From positions 372,001 through 436,000 of the forward strand of contig CANTUR010000279.1 of the NCBI GenBank assembly GCA_947683625.1: a DNA stretch of 64,000 bases, given 5' to 3'. The notes below the pieces were generated by a model. That model did not search any database. It was not told the DNA's origin and worked only from the letters and a program-made list of their open reading frames with translations. The DNA is from Mallotus nudiflorus. Its lineage: Eukaryota; Streptophyta; Magnoliopsida; Malpighiales; Euphorbiaceae. The translations under genes and the position numbers were made by a program. Of this stretch, positions 11,197 through 23,915 are shown piece after piece (the first letter of the stretch is position 1; every line of letters starts with the position of its first letter).

Positions 11197-12152
11197 TAAT
11201 GCTCCTTTAACATCCTTCTAGGGTCCAGTTTCATCCTTATTGTTGTTCCATCTCTTCTATTTGAGTTGGTGTAGCTTCTAGATAAAGTGGGTTGATAGGG
11301 CTCTTTTCTAAACTATGAAGGATCCTTTTAGCTATTGATTTTGGATTCAAATCAGTCCTCACTAATATTCCATTACTCTATTTCCAAACATAGGAAGCCC
11401 TAGATGAATCTATGATGGCTAAAAAATAAAGTGTTAGTATGATGCATGAAATGCATGTCTACATGTATGCATGATGCACATGCTATGAAACAAGTAATAA
11501 GTAACAATCATGTGTGCAATATCCTTCCTACCTTATTCCTCCCACACATGTATTCAATGGTGAGTCTCTTTTCCTAGGATTTTTTGTCTTGGCCTTAATA
11601 TCAATGGGGGATATCAAAAACCGACACGCATGCCAAATCTCTTAAAGTAGTAAAGCATAAAAATAGTATTTCTAGGTATAAAAGCATAGCCCAATCTTTA
11701 TTAGTCCTGATAGGCTTCTAAAGTATGGGTTTGGGCTTTTATAGATAAAAATACCTTATGGCAACATTCACAAGCAATTTGGGTAATCCTAGGGGAAGTT
11801 ACTAAGCCACTACATGACCTGAGTCTAGTGAAAAAGGTCAAGGTTCCCTTAGTAAGTTACCCTCCTTTGAGACTTGAGTTATAGGCCAAGGTCAGAGGGC
11901 TCGACATCCTTTGCAAACTCAAGAGAAGACAACCCCCCCTTTAGGACTTGGGTTACAAACTCTAGTCAAATAAGCCCCGTAATCTCTCTTGAACTGAGTT
12001 AAGGCTAAGAGTGGTGGTTAGCCAATTTACAATCCCATAAAGCTAGTGGAATCATGGAACCACAAGCCAATGCCATTGGTTAATAAGGACATGCATAATG
12101 AATGCAAGAATAAAATAATTCTAAAGAACACAAGTAGAGTCAGTATCTTTTA
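11197..12152 (-). other. 5' leader of Tat element C
   Basis: Untranslated leader between PBS and gag. It is clearly repeated, with substitutions and gaps, at 16891-17400 (element B) and more distantly at 14138-14965 (element A). Landmarks are CACACATG...ATGGTGAGTCT near 11545 and TTGGGTTACAAACTC near 11950. No coding sequence is seen. Confidence 0.7.
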
Positions 12153-12170
12153 TTCCCAATGGAGTCACCA
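12153..12170 (-). promoter_or_regulatory. primer-binding site of Tat element C (tRNA-Arg type)
   Basis: On - the sequence next to the LTR reads TGGTGACTCCATTGGG. It resembles the TGGCGACTCC class of primer-binding sites used by Ogre/Tat elements, matched to the GGAGTCGCCA-type 3' end of tRNA-Arg, with one C-to-T change. The tRNA assignment is from memory of the family. Confidence 0.7.
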
Positions 12171-14137
12171 CTATAGACGATGGGGGTTTAGCACACACCT
12201 AAGATTTTAGCAACCTCGACACTATTTGAGCTTAGGGCTCTATAGAACACAATAACCATTATTTGCAAAGACATGGTGTGGAAATGAGGAGTCGCCACCT
12301 AGGGTAATAACTAGGACAAATTGAAAAATGGTGGTGCTCGATTCTCTAAAAGAAAGCCAGCATCATAACCAGGAGAGTCTGGGTACATAATACTAACTTC
12401 TTTCAGTCTTGTGCTCATTTAGAATTACTTTATGAATTACTATCTTACTCTCTATTTATATGCAATTTCATTTAAACCCTTATTTAAAATAATCAACTCC
12501 ATGCAAACTAGTTATGAAAAATACATGTAAATAATGCACTCATTTAAATCACAATCCCTAAGTTAGTATAAGCTACATTGATTTTAATTAAAATAGACTA
12601 AATCTACATTTTTTAATTTACAAGTGAGCCCAAAGACTAACAAGCCAAATTCCCATTCAATTTTAATTAAATGAACCTAAGTCTATTTATTTTAATTCTA
12701 AAAATTGGTCTGAATCTACAAATTATGAAGTATTTAAATTAGTGGGCCTAGTTCTACATGTTTTTTTTTTCTAAAGTGATCTTAAATCTATAAATTATGG
12801 AAAAAACTTAAATTAAATGGGCTAAGTTTAGACTAATTAAATTAGGTGGGCCTATGTCTAAATTAAGTAAATGGGCCTAAGTTATCTTCATCCTAAGTTT
12901 AATTAATTATGGGCCTAAAGATGCATTTTTATTAATTAAACATAAAAAAATAAATTTATTTAAATGGGTTAAAGCCTAGCAAGTGTTTAGGGCCCAAAAC
13001 ACATAAGCATAAACAAACAAGACAAAAAAATATAAAAATATAAAAAACAATCAAATAAAAAATCAAACAATCAATTACAGTTATTCTAAAAACCCTAATT
13101 TAATTAAATTGACATTAAAACAAACAAATTAAAATAATTAACAAACAACCCTAATTATATCCACTTAAATCTAATTCAATTTTAATTAAAAAACCTAATG
13201 ATTTCTATAGCCATTAATTTTAATTCATTACCTAATTAATCCTAATTTTACTAACTAATTAATAAAACATACAATTACACATAAATGATTTCATTATTCC
13301 CACCATTAGAGCTATTACAATAAGCTATTAAAAATAACAAGAAATTTAGTAAAATCAAAATAATAAAAAAATAAAAATAAAAATGAAAAAAGGAAGGAAA
13401 TGAGATTATGCTTATGGATGTAGTATGGGTTGCTCCTCATGCTAGTAAAAATCACCATTGTTTTTTCAAGTAGGTTTTCAAAAAATTGTTATTCTTCTTT
13501 TCAAAAGTCTCCTTACTTCAAAAGAAAACCAATACATCATAGAAAAAATATTTTTTTTTTGTACTACCAAAAGCCAAAAATTGCAGGAGAAAGAAAGGTC
13601 CTCCAAAGAAAGTCCCTGTGTTACTCTCTCTCCCTCCCATCTGTGAGTGTGTTTTTTTCTCTATCCTGCGCTGGTCTTTTATAGGAAAAACCAAGCTAAA
13701 AAATGTATCTTATTGTGGTTTATTTTTGGCAGAGTTTTGATTTTAAAAGGGCTTTAATTTCTTGAAAATTCAGATAAATACAATTTGACCAATCAAAATT
13801 TCGGAAACCAAATTTTTTACTGAAATAAAATAAAAAATCAGACGAAATATGCATAATTCTGATCCAAATTGTGTAATTCTAATCGAAATTATAGAATTTT
13901 AATATTTCTTTTTTTTACTTTTGATTACAAGAAGACCTATGAAGGAATTTAGACTTTTCAAATAGGTCCTAAAAAACATTACAATGAAGTCCTTAAAAAA
14001 ACCATTTCAACTCTTTTTGGAGATGCATTCAGACTTTTGAGGTTTTAAACTTAAAATATTGAAGACCTATCTATAATATTTTCATCATTACAGTCCTCTA
14101 TTGCATTCACACTTCATCCTAAAATTGGGTGTTTACA
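12171..14137 (-). repeat. 5' LTR of Tat element C
   Basis: About 1.97 kb, from TGTAAACACCC (outer end 14137) to the PBS. It contains many GGGCC(T)AA words at 12620-12980. The part nearest 14137 matches the outer LTR end of element B at 40982 (same TGTAAACACCCAATTTTAGG start) and shares related sequence over 39650-40970. No partner LTR of C is found. Confidence 0.75.
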
Positions 14138-14966
14138 AGCCCGTATGCATAGGACCAAGGTCAATCAGAGGGCGCCCGAGTTCTTACCCCCATATCGATA
14201 TTTGATATGTTTACCAAGAGTTATGAAAGTATCATTCAATAGTTTACACTTTGATTTTGTAGACATAAAGTTTCATAATCTAGTTGGATTCCTAACCCAT
14301 TCATTTGATCTAATAAGGATAAATGGATGATGTCTCATAGGTTCCGTCATCGAGGGATGTCATCATTTCTTAGTTTACACAAAGTATTCAAGCTGATGTA
14401 CATGATTCTTATCATTCCCTATGCTTGAGGCTCACACGAAGTAGATGAGAATCACGTGTTCATGAGCATGAATATCCAATGAAAATTATCATTATAACAT
14501 CATTTAATGATAGACACTAGGAAAGTCATGTCATAACATGCACAACTTGGTGGAATCCTAGTGGATGTTACTACTAGTTTATCCACATGAGCTAAGCCAT
14601 GGTGAAAGGCTAAGGATTCCTTTAATGAGAATTCCCCCATATGACTGAGGTTACAGACTCTATTCAATGAGTCTAGCATTCTTTTGATAACTCAGTCGCT
14701 CCCCTTTAGGTTTTGGGTTATAAACTGTAGTTAAATGAGTTTGATGAATGCACGAGTAAAGACTAAATGTGATAAAACCTTATCTTCGTCACCCCATGAC
14801 TCGAGTGGAATCATGGTGGTAATGTCATTTAGTATTATCAAGGCTTTTAGGGACCAACAGTGCATGTGTGATGCGTAACATAAATGCAATGGTGAGGGGC
14901 TCTATATGATTGAGTATTATATAATGAGAATAGTCATTTTTGAGTTTATCTCTCTTAATTAAAGGC
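14138..14966 (-). other. leader of Tat element A
   Basis: Noncoding leader related to those of B and C (for example the TTTAGGTTTTGGGTTATAAAC word near 14703 and ACTCGAGTGGAATCATGG near 14799). Read on -, the segment at 14150-14340 gives a short open stretch but no family that I can name. Confidence 0.55.
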
Positions 14967-14983
14967 CTTCAGTGGAGTCACCA
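14967..14983 (-). promoter_or_regulatory. primer-binding site of Tat element A
   Basis: TGGTGACTCCACTGAAG on -, directly after the LTR end CTCACAG. It is the same tRNA-Arg-like class as in element C. Confidence 0.7.
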
Positions 14984-14984
14984 C

Positions 14985-16890
14985 TGTGAGCAATGTATTT
15001 CTTATTTTCAAGGCCAATTGGTCCTGTAAGGGTCTTTTTGTTTTGTTTCTGAGGGACATGGCAACTTTATTGAATAGGGACAAATGATTGGTCTCAGGGA
15101 GGAACGAGACTCTTTTTTGATTTTCTGGAGTCACCACTCAATTTTTAGAAAATTGATAAAAAGAAATAGACAACATTAGGTCATTCAACAAGTATTGTCC
15201 CTAGCAGATATTTCCTGGTTTAAGAGATCGCATATACTTTTTTACTATTTCTCATTATACGATGTTTAATGTATAGCTACCGTAACACCCTAGTTTTGGT
15301 AATAATAGTTTATATAACATTCACAAAATTCATCAGATAGCGAAAGATAATAAAGATGAAGATATTACTATTACATCACTTTCTTAATAAAGTACATATA
15401 AAAGGGAAAAAAATTATGGAAAAGTAAATCTAATTTAGATATGATGAATCTGTAAGGTAAATATGACCATTCACATAACTTGCTCGATCATATGAATAAT
15501 GGGATAAGCAATGGACACTTGATCACTTGAAAGAGTAACCAAAATATAGATGATCATGCATGTTCATAGTGATTATTTATGCTATAATGATATATGATGA
15601 TAATATAGGTGATGCATGATGTCATCACTAGACTAAAAACATGATGACTCTATTCTAGGATATGAAATTTTCATATTATTGATATTTATGATGTTTCATA
15701 ACTAGAGGATGCAAAATGATAACATGAAATGAGCATAATAAAGCATAGATTATTCATATAGCATGCAAAATTGCCAGTCTCATCATGCAAGCACAATAAT
15801 ATTCCCAAATGATGGCAACAATAAAATAAAATGCTATGTGATAAAATAAACATGCCAAAAATGATTGTGTGGTCCTCAAATTTAACTGAGCTTGTGTGGG
15901 TTTTAAAGCTTTAGTTTTGAAGGAATATCAAGCTTCCCTCGTCGAGAGGTTCAAAATAAAAATAAAATGATGCTAGTTTGTATATCTTTGAAGCACACTT
16001 TGACAAATATGAGGCTTGGTTTGGTGGAAAAGAGATTTAATCACCTAAAAAAAAGTAGTGGGAGAGCAATAACTATCTAGAAAGGGGTTTCCAGCTCCTT
16101 CAATCATATAGATTTTTGAGTGTGTGTGTGTTTCCACTTTCTTCCCCACTTAAAATAGGGTATGGAGGTGCCTCTTTATAGTGAAAAATATGTGGAATGG
16201 GGTGGTATAGGTATGGTTACACGTGCATCTCTAAGACAAAGCGCATGACCATGCAAAGTGCGCGTGGTCATGTGTTGAGTGCATGGCCATATGCTTGCAC
16301 GTGGTCAAGTGCTTGGCGCATGGTCGCGCATGCTCACGTGCTCTTTTGCATGTTACACGCTCCAACTAAGGCTTATGCAGGCTTTCTGGAGGTTGGTTCC
16401 CAGGGTTTTATAAGTTGATTTTATTAAATTCGGCCTCAATTTTAGCACATGACACCTAGGGGTGTTTATGGCTTTACGCCCACTTTTAAGTGACATGTGT
16501 TGATCCTCGGGTTGTGTTAGACCATTCCAGGGCCACTTCTAGAGATTTTAGTGCCTTCTAAATATGTTTCCAAAGTTCATTTTATCAAAATTGATTTCCT
16601 TTTTTTTCATAAAGTTGGGTCCTAGTATAATAAAATGAACACCGGCCTAACAAGCTGAGTGTTCTGAGAAAGGAATTCTTGAAATAAGCTTCTTATTGTT
16701 TTGATAATTCATATTTTCTAAGGTCAGGGCACAACTTAATGGCTCGATGATCGATTTTTTTCACTAGTGGGGTCGGTTAGTTATTTAACGTTGCACTTCA
16801 GAGGAGTTATGAACAAGCAGACTTTAGTCATCTTGGAGGTTCAATTCATCATTGGACCTTTTTAGGGACAGTCAAATTTGAGGTATGACA
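14985..16890 (-). repeat. 5' LTR of Tat element A
   Basis: About 1.9 kb, beginning TGTCATACCTC on - at 16890. It aligns over its whole length with 21847-23915. Shared landmarks include GGGACATGGCAACTTTA near 15053 and 21934, AATGATTGGTCTCAGG, and the (GT)n at 16116. It contains a dense CACGTG/CATGGCC-type motif cluster at 16200-16350. Confidence 0.85.
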
Positions 16891-17581
16891 ACAATAAGAT
16901 AATCCTTCCAACCTTATTACTCACACACATGGCTTAATGGTGAGTCTTTTTCTTTAGGATTATTGCTCTTAACCTTAACATCAATGGGGATATTAAGAAC
17001 TTACGTACATGCCAAAAGCTTTCAAAGTAATAAAAATAAAGAAATAGCATTTTTATAGATAAAAGCAAAGTTCAATCCTTATTAGTCCAAAATGGGCCTT
17101 TGAAGTATGAGCTTGGGCTTTTATAGATAGAAATACCTCACTACAACATTCATAAAGGTAATCATATAGGAAATTATTAGGCCATTACATGAGCTCAGTC
17201 TAGTACAGTTAGGGTTCCCTTAGCATTCTCCCTATAAAAACATAGGATATAGGCTAGTGTCACAATTGCTTGGCATCTTTTACCTACTTGATAATAAGTT
17301 CCCCCTTAAGGACTTGGGTTATAGATCATGGTTAGATTGGCCCAACACATATCCTTTGATCAAGTAAAGGCTAAGAGTGATGGTTAGCTAATTTACAAGG
17401 GTTCGATAGGCGCCTAAATTTCATACAACCATAACATTATTTGAGTTTAAGAATCTAGGAAATATATAACCAATTACATCATAAAGATATGTCATGGAAA
17501 TGAGGAGTCACTACGCAGAGTAATAATTAGGACAACTTTCAAAGTGGTGGTAACTTGACCAAGAGTCCATCACACATGTGA
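16891..17581 (-). mobile_element. Tat-type element B: leader and LTR-proximal fragment
   Basis: Repeats the leader of C (CACACACATG...TGGTGAGTCTTT near 16925 answers 11545). After a deletion that removed the PBS region near 17400, it continues with LTR-like sequence (GAAATGAGGAGTCACTACG near 17500 answers 12277). It is cut at 17581 by the MULE. The rest of the same LTR appears to be at 39597-40982. Confidence 0.65.
17572..17581. repeat. left copy of candidate MULE target-site duplication
   Basis: ACACATGTGA here is repeated exactly at 39597-39606. Each copy borders Tat-type LTR sequence on its outer side and MULE-associated sequence on its inner side. The usual MULE duplication is 8-11 bp, so a 9- or 10-bp duplication fits. 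The core CACATGTG is palindromic and also occurs near 23914, which weakens it a little. Confidence 0.6.
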
Positions 17582-17871
17582 AATGAAAAAGCCTGCGCAT
17601 ATATATTTTTTTTACTTTTTTGTTAATGGGTATTAACTATGTATATTTTTCTTCTTCTTTTAAAGTTTTTCTCTTTTGAATCTCTCTTTTTTTGGATATT
17701 TTGAGAGATTTTCTCTTTTCTTCTTATGAATTCACACATATATTTTCTATTACTTTTCTTCTTTTTGTGCTCTTTTTCTGAATGTGATTATTGCCTATAT
17801 TTATGCATATATCTTTCACTGTTAACCATATTTATGTGTTTATATTTCTTTTTCTGTTCTATTATTTTTAA
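17582..17871. other. MULE left terminal region
   Basis: Extremely T-rich sequence (CTTTT/TTTCTT tracts at 17610-17770) leading to the first candidate exon. No terminal inverted repeat is recognised and no coding sequence is seen. Confidence 0.5.
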
Positions 17872-20796
17872 ATGGATGATCACAAGTTAGATTTTAATGC
17901 TATTTGTGAGAATGTGATTGTGAGATTGTGATTTTTGGGAATTCAGGTAGGTTCTATTATTTTTTTTATTGGTTATAACAATTTTAAGCAAAATAATGAA
18001 CCTATTACTTAAAACTATTATAGAATCTATTCTTTTTATTCTTTTTAATCAATTAGATTTTAGTTTTTATGTTAATTTATTTATTTTTCTTAGTTATAAT
18101 TAGAGTTTAATTAGTTTTTGCATGTAGGTTCATTAGTTGTAATGTAGAGGTCCAATTTTTATACATTGTAGGTTCATATAATTTTTTAGAAAAATTAATT
18201 ATCCTATACATTTTGTAATGAATCTATAGTTCACTCTTAATGAATACATCCATATTTAATAATGAACTTTCTTCTATGCATAATGTTTTAATTATGTTTT
18301 ATATTATGTTTATTTGTAAGTAATGCTTGTGTTGATTATTTGTTTGGACTATCTATGAATTCTTATGAAGATGCTTACTTTTTCTAATGCTAAAACCCAT
18401 TAAGTAAAGATGTAGAGTAAGGACCAAAACACTTTTAATGAAAAGATTTTATTACTCAAAGGTTGGATAAAAAGAAAAGGTTGTGAAAGAAAACAAATGT
18501 TATTCAAAGGTTGATGTTTGATGTGGTTGTAAAACTTTCTTGCAATTTTATATTGATGAAAATGGAGTTTGGACTTTGACAAGACATGAAAAGGAGCATA
18601 ATCATGAGTTATGTGGTTCTGTGAAAACTCATCTTCATTTGAATAGAAGAGTGACAAAAAACCAGCTGATTTTTTTTTAGCATTTAAAAAAAAGTGGAAT
18701 TTATATGTATGATAGCATTAGATTGCTTAAAAAGAAAATAAGTGGTTCTCCATTTGTTGGTTTTATTACTAGGGATGCTTATACTTATTTAGTTATGGAA
18801 ATTTTGAAGAAATTGGATGGTAGCGATTCTAATTCATTAATTAAAATTTTTAAGTAAAGGAAATCAAATGAAAAAGATTTATTTTTTTTAGGTTGATAGT
18901 GATGGAAGATTATGAGTTTCTTAGAGATCTATTAGTGAATGATACAACATATCACACTAATAAATTTGATATGATTTGTAATCCATTTATGGGTATTTTA
19001 AAATGAAGCTATAATTTTTGTATAATGACATTCTTTTTATTATATATTATTAATTTTTAGGTTCAGTTGATAAAGCTTGTAGTTTCATTGGTTAGAATTT
19101 CTTTTCATTTGTTTAAAGACATGGGTTCATTTATTGTAATCTATGCATTCATTAACTATAAGTGCATTTGTTATAAATTGTACGTTCATTAGCAATAATG
19201 TAGATTTTCATTTACTGTCAAAACTTATAGATTATTATTATTGTGAATTTAATGTAATGTATATTATTCTTGTTTTATAGGTATGAATCATCATTGTATG
19301 AATATGATGTTTGGATGTGGGTTTCTATTAAATAGGATAATGTAGTCTTTTATTTGGTTGTTTAGCACATTTTTTAGATTAATGGAAGGTAGATATCCAT
19401 ATTTTATAATGGCATATTAATCTACTGCTACGGCTACTACTATTACTCCAGTCTTTCCAAATTCATTACATAAGCTTTGTATATGGCATATAGGGGAGAA
19501 TTAAAAAATAATATCAAGTCTTTAAGAAGTCAAAATGAATTTATTGATTTATTCAACTATGTTCTTAAATACATTGACACAGAGGCTAAGTTTCAATTTT
19601 ATTAGAGCAAGGATTTCAAAATGAACCTTTATGGAATGTTTAATGAATCTAACTATTTTATTATATGGACTTTTATGTTCTATTAGATGAATTTTGTGTT
19701 TTTTTTCCTTAGTTTGGAAAGAGAATATTAGTGTCATAAGAATTCTTGGATACAAAAGCTTTTTGATTTTAAAGAGAAATGGTGTCCTATATTTAATAAA
19801 GATTTTCTTATGGTGGAATTTTATCATCGCAAAGGAGTGAGACTACCAATGATTATATGTCTATAAGGCTTTTTAAGACTATCGAACTTTCTAAATTTTA
19901 CAACTCTTTTATTGATGTGGCTACAGAATGGAGGAGTAAAGAAAATAAAGAAGATTTATGTTGTATGCAAGGTAAATCTACAATTGTTGTGGACAATGCA
20001 AAGCATTTTTCATATGCTAGGGAAATATATAGACAAGAGATATTTTTTTTTTAATGAGCAGTATATGAAGAGCTATTCTTACCATCAAATTTTTTTGGGT
20101 TATGATGGCAGTAGTTTTAAGTACCATATGTAGCAGGAAGATTTGGACATCATACGTTATGAGGTTATTTTTAAAGTTATAGATATTATCATATCTTGCA
20201 CTTGAAAAATTTTTATTTTATGATATATGAAAATCTATGAATTTTTTTTTTATTTCTTGAATTTTCAATTTAAAGTTAATGAACCTATATGTTATGTTAA
20301 ATGAATCTTTAGGCAAATGGTAGTGAACCTAATGAACATGTATGTTGTATTTAATAATCAATATGTTATTGACTTTTTTCAGGTAATTATTATGTGTTTT
20401 CATTGTTTGCGTATTTTCAATATCCATTGTGTAGAGAAATATATTATCAAAAGATGGACTAAAGGAGTGATTGAGAGAGAAAATGTTGATATTCCATTGG
20501 TATCTTCATGTGATGAATTTGGTTTAACTGGTTCCCTTTAGAGGATATAAATGGTTAAAAATTTCCACAAGGTAATTTCAGCTAGTGAAGACAATATGAA
20601 GGCTCGACAACACTACGAGGAAGCTTTTGAAAGTGCAAAAATGAGAGTTATAGATGAGGCTAGTGCTATTTATTTTGAAAAAGAATCTAATTCAATATCT
20701 TATTCTAGTGAAAAAATACAAAATTCACCTCGTAAAAGACCAAAAGGTGATTGCAACCAAAGAATGAAGAGTGCAATTGAAAAGAAGTTTAATTAA
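17872..20796 (+). pseudogene. FAR1/FRS-type MULE transposase, spliced, degenerate
   Basis: Mutator-superfamily transposase of the group from which FAR1/FHY3 transcription factors derive. A possible first exon starts at ATG 17872. The FAR1 DNA-binding domain is at about 18345-18660 (FYIDENGVWTLTRHEKEHNH at 18553-18612). The transposase core follows, with an intron at 18993-19280 (GT...AG) that rejoins FMG to MNHHCMNMMFGCGFLLN in frame. The RH.SW.KLF.FKEKWCP segment is at 19738-19790. A SWIM zinc finger is split by a second intron ending at 20382 (ISCT before, IMCFHCLRIFNI after) and is followed by IIKRWTKG at 20440-20470. The C-terminal tail stays open to TAA 20794. Numerous stops and shifts show decay. 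The D-D-E catalytic residues could not be placed reliably. Confidence 0.85.
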
Positions 20797-21846
20797 GCTA
20801 AAAGTTGAAGGAAAATTGCTTAAATGGCTACATTACAAAAAAAAATTATTGTACAAGCTTTTATTCAGATAATTAATCTATAAATCATTTTAAATGAACT
20901 TATGCATGCTGTTTAATGAGCCTTTGCTTTTTTTGTGGGAAAGTCTTTGAAAAGTTATTTTAAATGGATACCTTGCTCATCTAAGCTCTGGCTGTTCAAA
21001 ATTGATTATTGTAACTAGATATTCAAGCTCAAACCATTACAAATTTGTAAATTCAACTAGTTTGTAATTTTTTTGGTGTTGTAGTATATTATTTGAAATT
21101 TTTAGTCTTTTTTCATTTTTAATTACATTTTTTGTTTAATAAATAATTAAATTTAAAAAACTTTGAAGTTAACTTTTTATTGAACTTTAAGTTCACTAAG
21201 AATGAATTTGTAGGTAATGATTAATGATTTTGTAGGCTAAAATTAATGAACTTTAAGGTTAAAAGGTAGACAAGTGAATTTTCAAGCTTAAATTAATGAA
21301 CGTCTAATTGGATGATCAATGAATTTGCATGTGAAGGTTAATAAACTAATAATTTTTATTAATTTTTATGTCATGTTAATTTATTAAATTAAGAAATGAT
21401 CCTGATGTGTAATAATTTTGTTAACTTAACAATATAACTTATAACGTGTAATAGTATTATTAACTTACACGTGTTAACTTGTAAGGTCAAAGGTCAAGCA
21501 ACCTACTCGAAGAGATAAATGAATCTATAGGATTAAATCAACGAACATATAACTGATGATTAATGAATTTGCATGTGAAGGTTAATGAAACTATTAATTT
21601 TTATTTCGTGTTAATTTATTAAATTAAGTAATGATCCTTACATGTAATAATATTGTTAACTTAACAATATAACTTATTTATATATAATAATATTGTTAAC
21701 TTACACGTGTTAACCTGTAAGTGTAATGAACTTATTAATGAACTTGTAGCTATATGCTAATGAATCTAAAGGTCATTGTTAATGAATTTTCAAATCATTT
21801 TGAATGAATCTACTTATAAATATATAGTTTTCGTAAGTTAGCACAC
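20797..21846. repeat. MULE noncoding region rich in AATGAACTT-type degenerate repeats
   Basis: AT-rich, with no ORF support. It holds many copies of an AATGAA(C/T)-centred unit with variable text between (for example near 20895, 21180, 21240, 21290, 21340, 21540 and 21725-21810). A pair of near-duplicate stretches, about 21365-21480 and 21600-21720, both read ATTTATTAAATTAAG...AATGATCCT...TTACACGTGTTAAC. Confidence 0.65.
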
Positions 21847-23915
21847 TGTGAGTGACCTTTTTGTTTTGTGCCTCTTATTTTTAGTTTCAAGACGAATTGG
21901 TTATGTAAGGGTCTTTTTATTTTGTTTTCGGGGGACATGGCAACTTTACCTAACAATGACAAATGATTGGTCTCAGGAGGAATGAGACATTTTTTTTTTA
22001 TTTCATGGAGTCGCCACCCGATTTTTAGAAAATTAGGAAAAGAAAGGGACAACATTAGGTCACTCAATGAGTGTTGCCCCAGCAGAGATTTTTGAGTTCA
22101 AGCGATCACATATACTTTTTAACTATTTCTTATTATATGATGTTCAATGTATAGATACCACAGTACACTAGTTTCGATAATGATAGCTTGTATAGCATTC
22201 ACACAATTCAGCAGATAATGAAAGATAAAGCTCAAAATATTACTATTACATCGCTTTCCCAATAAAATACATATAAAAGGAAAAAGTGATTGCAAAAAAG
22301 TAAATATAATTTAGATATGATAAATCTATAGAGTAAATGTGACCATTCACATAACTAGCTCGATCTCATGAATAATGGGATAAGCAATGGACACTTGATC
22401 ATTTGAAAGAGTAAGTGAATTGTAGATGATCATGCATGCTTGCAGTGATTATTTATGCTATGATGATAATATAGGGGATACATGATGTTATCACTGGACC
22501 GAAAACATGATGAATTTATTCCAGGATATGAACTTTTCACATTATTGATATTTACGATGTGATTTAATGTTTTGAAACTAGAGGATGCATAATTATGATA
22601 TGAAATAAGAATAAGAAAGCATAGATTATTCATATAGCATGCAAAATTGCCAGTCTCATCACACAAGCACAACAATATTCCCAAATGATGGCGATAATAA
22701 AATAAAATGCAATGCAATAAAAAAAGTGATAAAATGATTGTATGGTCCTCAAACTTGACTAAGCTTATGTGGGTTTTGGAGTTGCAGCTTCAAGGGATTA
22801 TCAAGCTTTCCTCATCCAGAGGTTCAAAATGACAATAGAATTATGTTAGTTTATATAACTTTATAGCATGCTTTGACAAAGATGAGGCTTGGTTTGGTGG
22901 AAAAGAGGTTTAATCTTCTAAGAAAAAGACAGTGGGAAAGTAAAAACAATCTGGAAAGAGGTTTCCAATGCCTTTGATATGATAGATTTCTTGAGTGTGT
23001 GTGTGTTTCCACTTGCTCCCCCCCCCCCCCCCAAAAAAAAATTGGGTGTGGAAGTGCCTATTTATAATGAAAAATGTGTGGAATAGGGGGGGTATAGGTG
23101 TGGTCACACACTTGTCCCTATGATGGAGCACATGATCACATGAAGTGTGCATGACTACACACTTAGCACATGGCCATATGCACTCACACGAGGTTATGTG
23201 AATTACACACTCCATCTGGGGCTTACGCGAGCTTTTTTTAGGTTAGTTCCTAGGGTTTTTAGGCCTTTCGAGCGTGTTTTTTAAGTCCATTATGTCAAAT
23301 TTGGCCTCAATTTTAGTGCATGACATCTAGGGGTGTTTACATGCACTTCTAAGCGATAAACACTAATCCTCAGGTTGTTTTGGACTATTCTGAGACCACT
23401 CCCAAAGATTTTAGAGCCTTTCAGACATGTTTCCAAAGTTCATTTTGTCTACTTTGGTTTTGATTTTAGCACGTGACACCTAGGGGTGTTTATGGCTTTA
23501 AGTGCACTTCTAAATGACATGTGCTGATCCTAGAGTTGTGTTAGACCATTTTGGAACTAGTTCCAAAGGTTTTAGAGCCTTTTAAAAGTGTTTCTGATGT
23601 CTGTTTTGTAAAAATTAATTTTCATTTTTTCATGAAGTTGGGTCCTGGTCTAATAAAATGAACATTGGTCCAATAAGTTGAGTGTTTAGAGAAGGGAATT
23701 CTTAGAATAACCTTCATATTATTATGATAATTTATATTTCGTAAGGTCAGAGCACAACTTAATGGCTCAGTGATCAAATTTGCATATTGGTGGGGTCAGT
23801 TAGGTTTTCTAAGGTTGCACACTTTAGAGATATTATGAATTAGCAGACTCTAGTTATCTCAAAGTTTTGTTTCATCATTTGACCTTGTTGGGGACAATAA
23901 ATTTAAGGTATAACA
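21847..23915 (-). repeat. solo LTR of the Tat A family inside the MULE
   Basis: Full-length match to the LTR of element A (14985-16890), - orientation, beginning TGTTATACC at 23915 and ending CTCACA at 21847. There is no PBS next to its 3' end and no polypurine tract next to its 5' end, and MULE-type AATGAA repeats lie on its left. Hence it is a solo LTR left by LTR-LTR recombination. No clear 5-bp target duplication is visible (CACAC on the left, CATGT on the right). It contains a 15-C homopolymer at 23018-23032 followed by A9, and a CATG-type motif cluster at 23095-23215. Confidence 0.78.

Larger units (their letters stand above)
9540..14137 (-). mobile_element. Tat-type gypsy element C (5' part: LTR, PBS, leader, gag)
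   Basis: Read on -: a 5' LTR beginning TGTAAACACCC at 14137, a PBS at 12170, a long leader, then gag running to about 9540, where recognisable sequence stops. No protease or pol follows, so the 3' portion is lost. It lies within the leader of the related element A: leader-like sequence of A resumes directly at 14138. Confidence 0.8.
14138..16890 (-). mobile_element. Tat-type element A: leader, PBS and 5' LTR only
   Basis: Read on -: LTR (16890-14985), PBS (14983-14967) and about 830 bp of leader, where it is interrupted at 14138 by element C. It sits inside the leader of element B, which resumes at 16891. Its gag and pol are not visible in the window. The LTR family also occurs as a solo copy at 21847-23915. 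Confidence 0.75.

Noticed and set aside
16197..16418. Open frame rich in Cys, His, Met and Ala on +
   Set aside because: It lies wholly inside the LTR of Tat A over the CACGTG/CATGGCC motif cluster. The composition comes from the repeats, and the sister LTR does not keep the frame.
14985..23915. Reading LTR A and the 21847-23915 LTR as the two ends of one element
   Set aside because: Both are in - orientation, but the second has no PBS or PPT beside it and the DNA between them is B leader plus MULE. A solo LTR explains it better.
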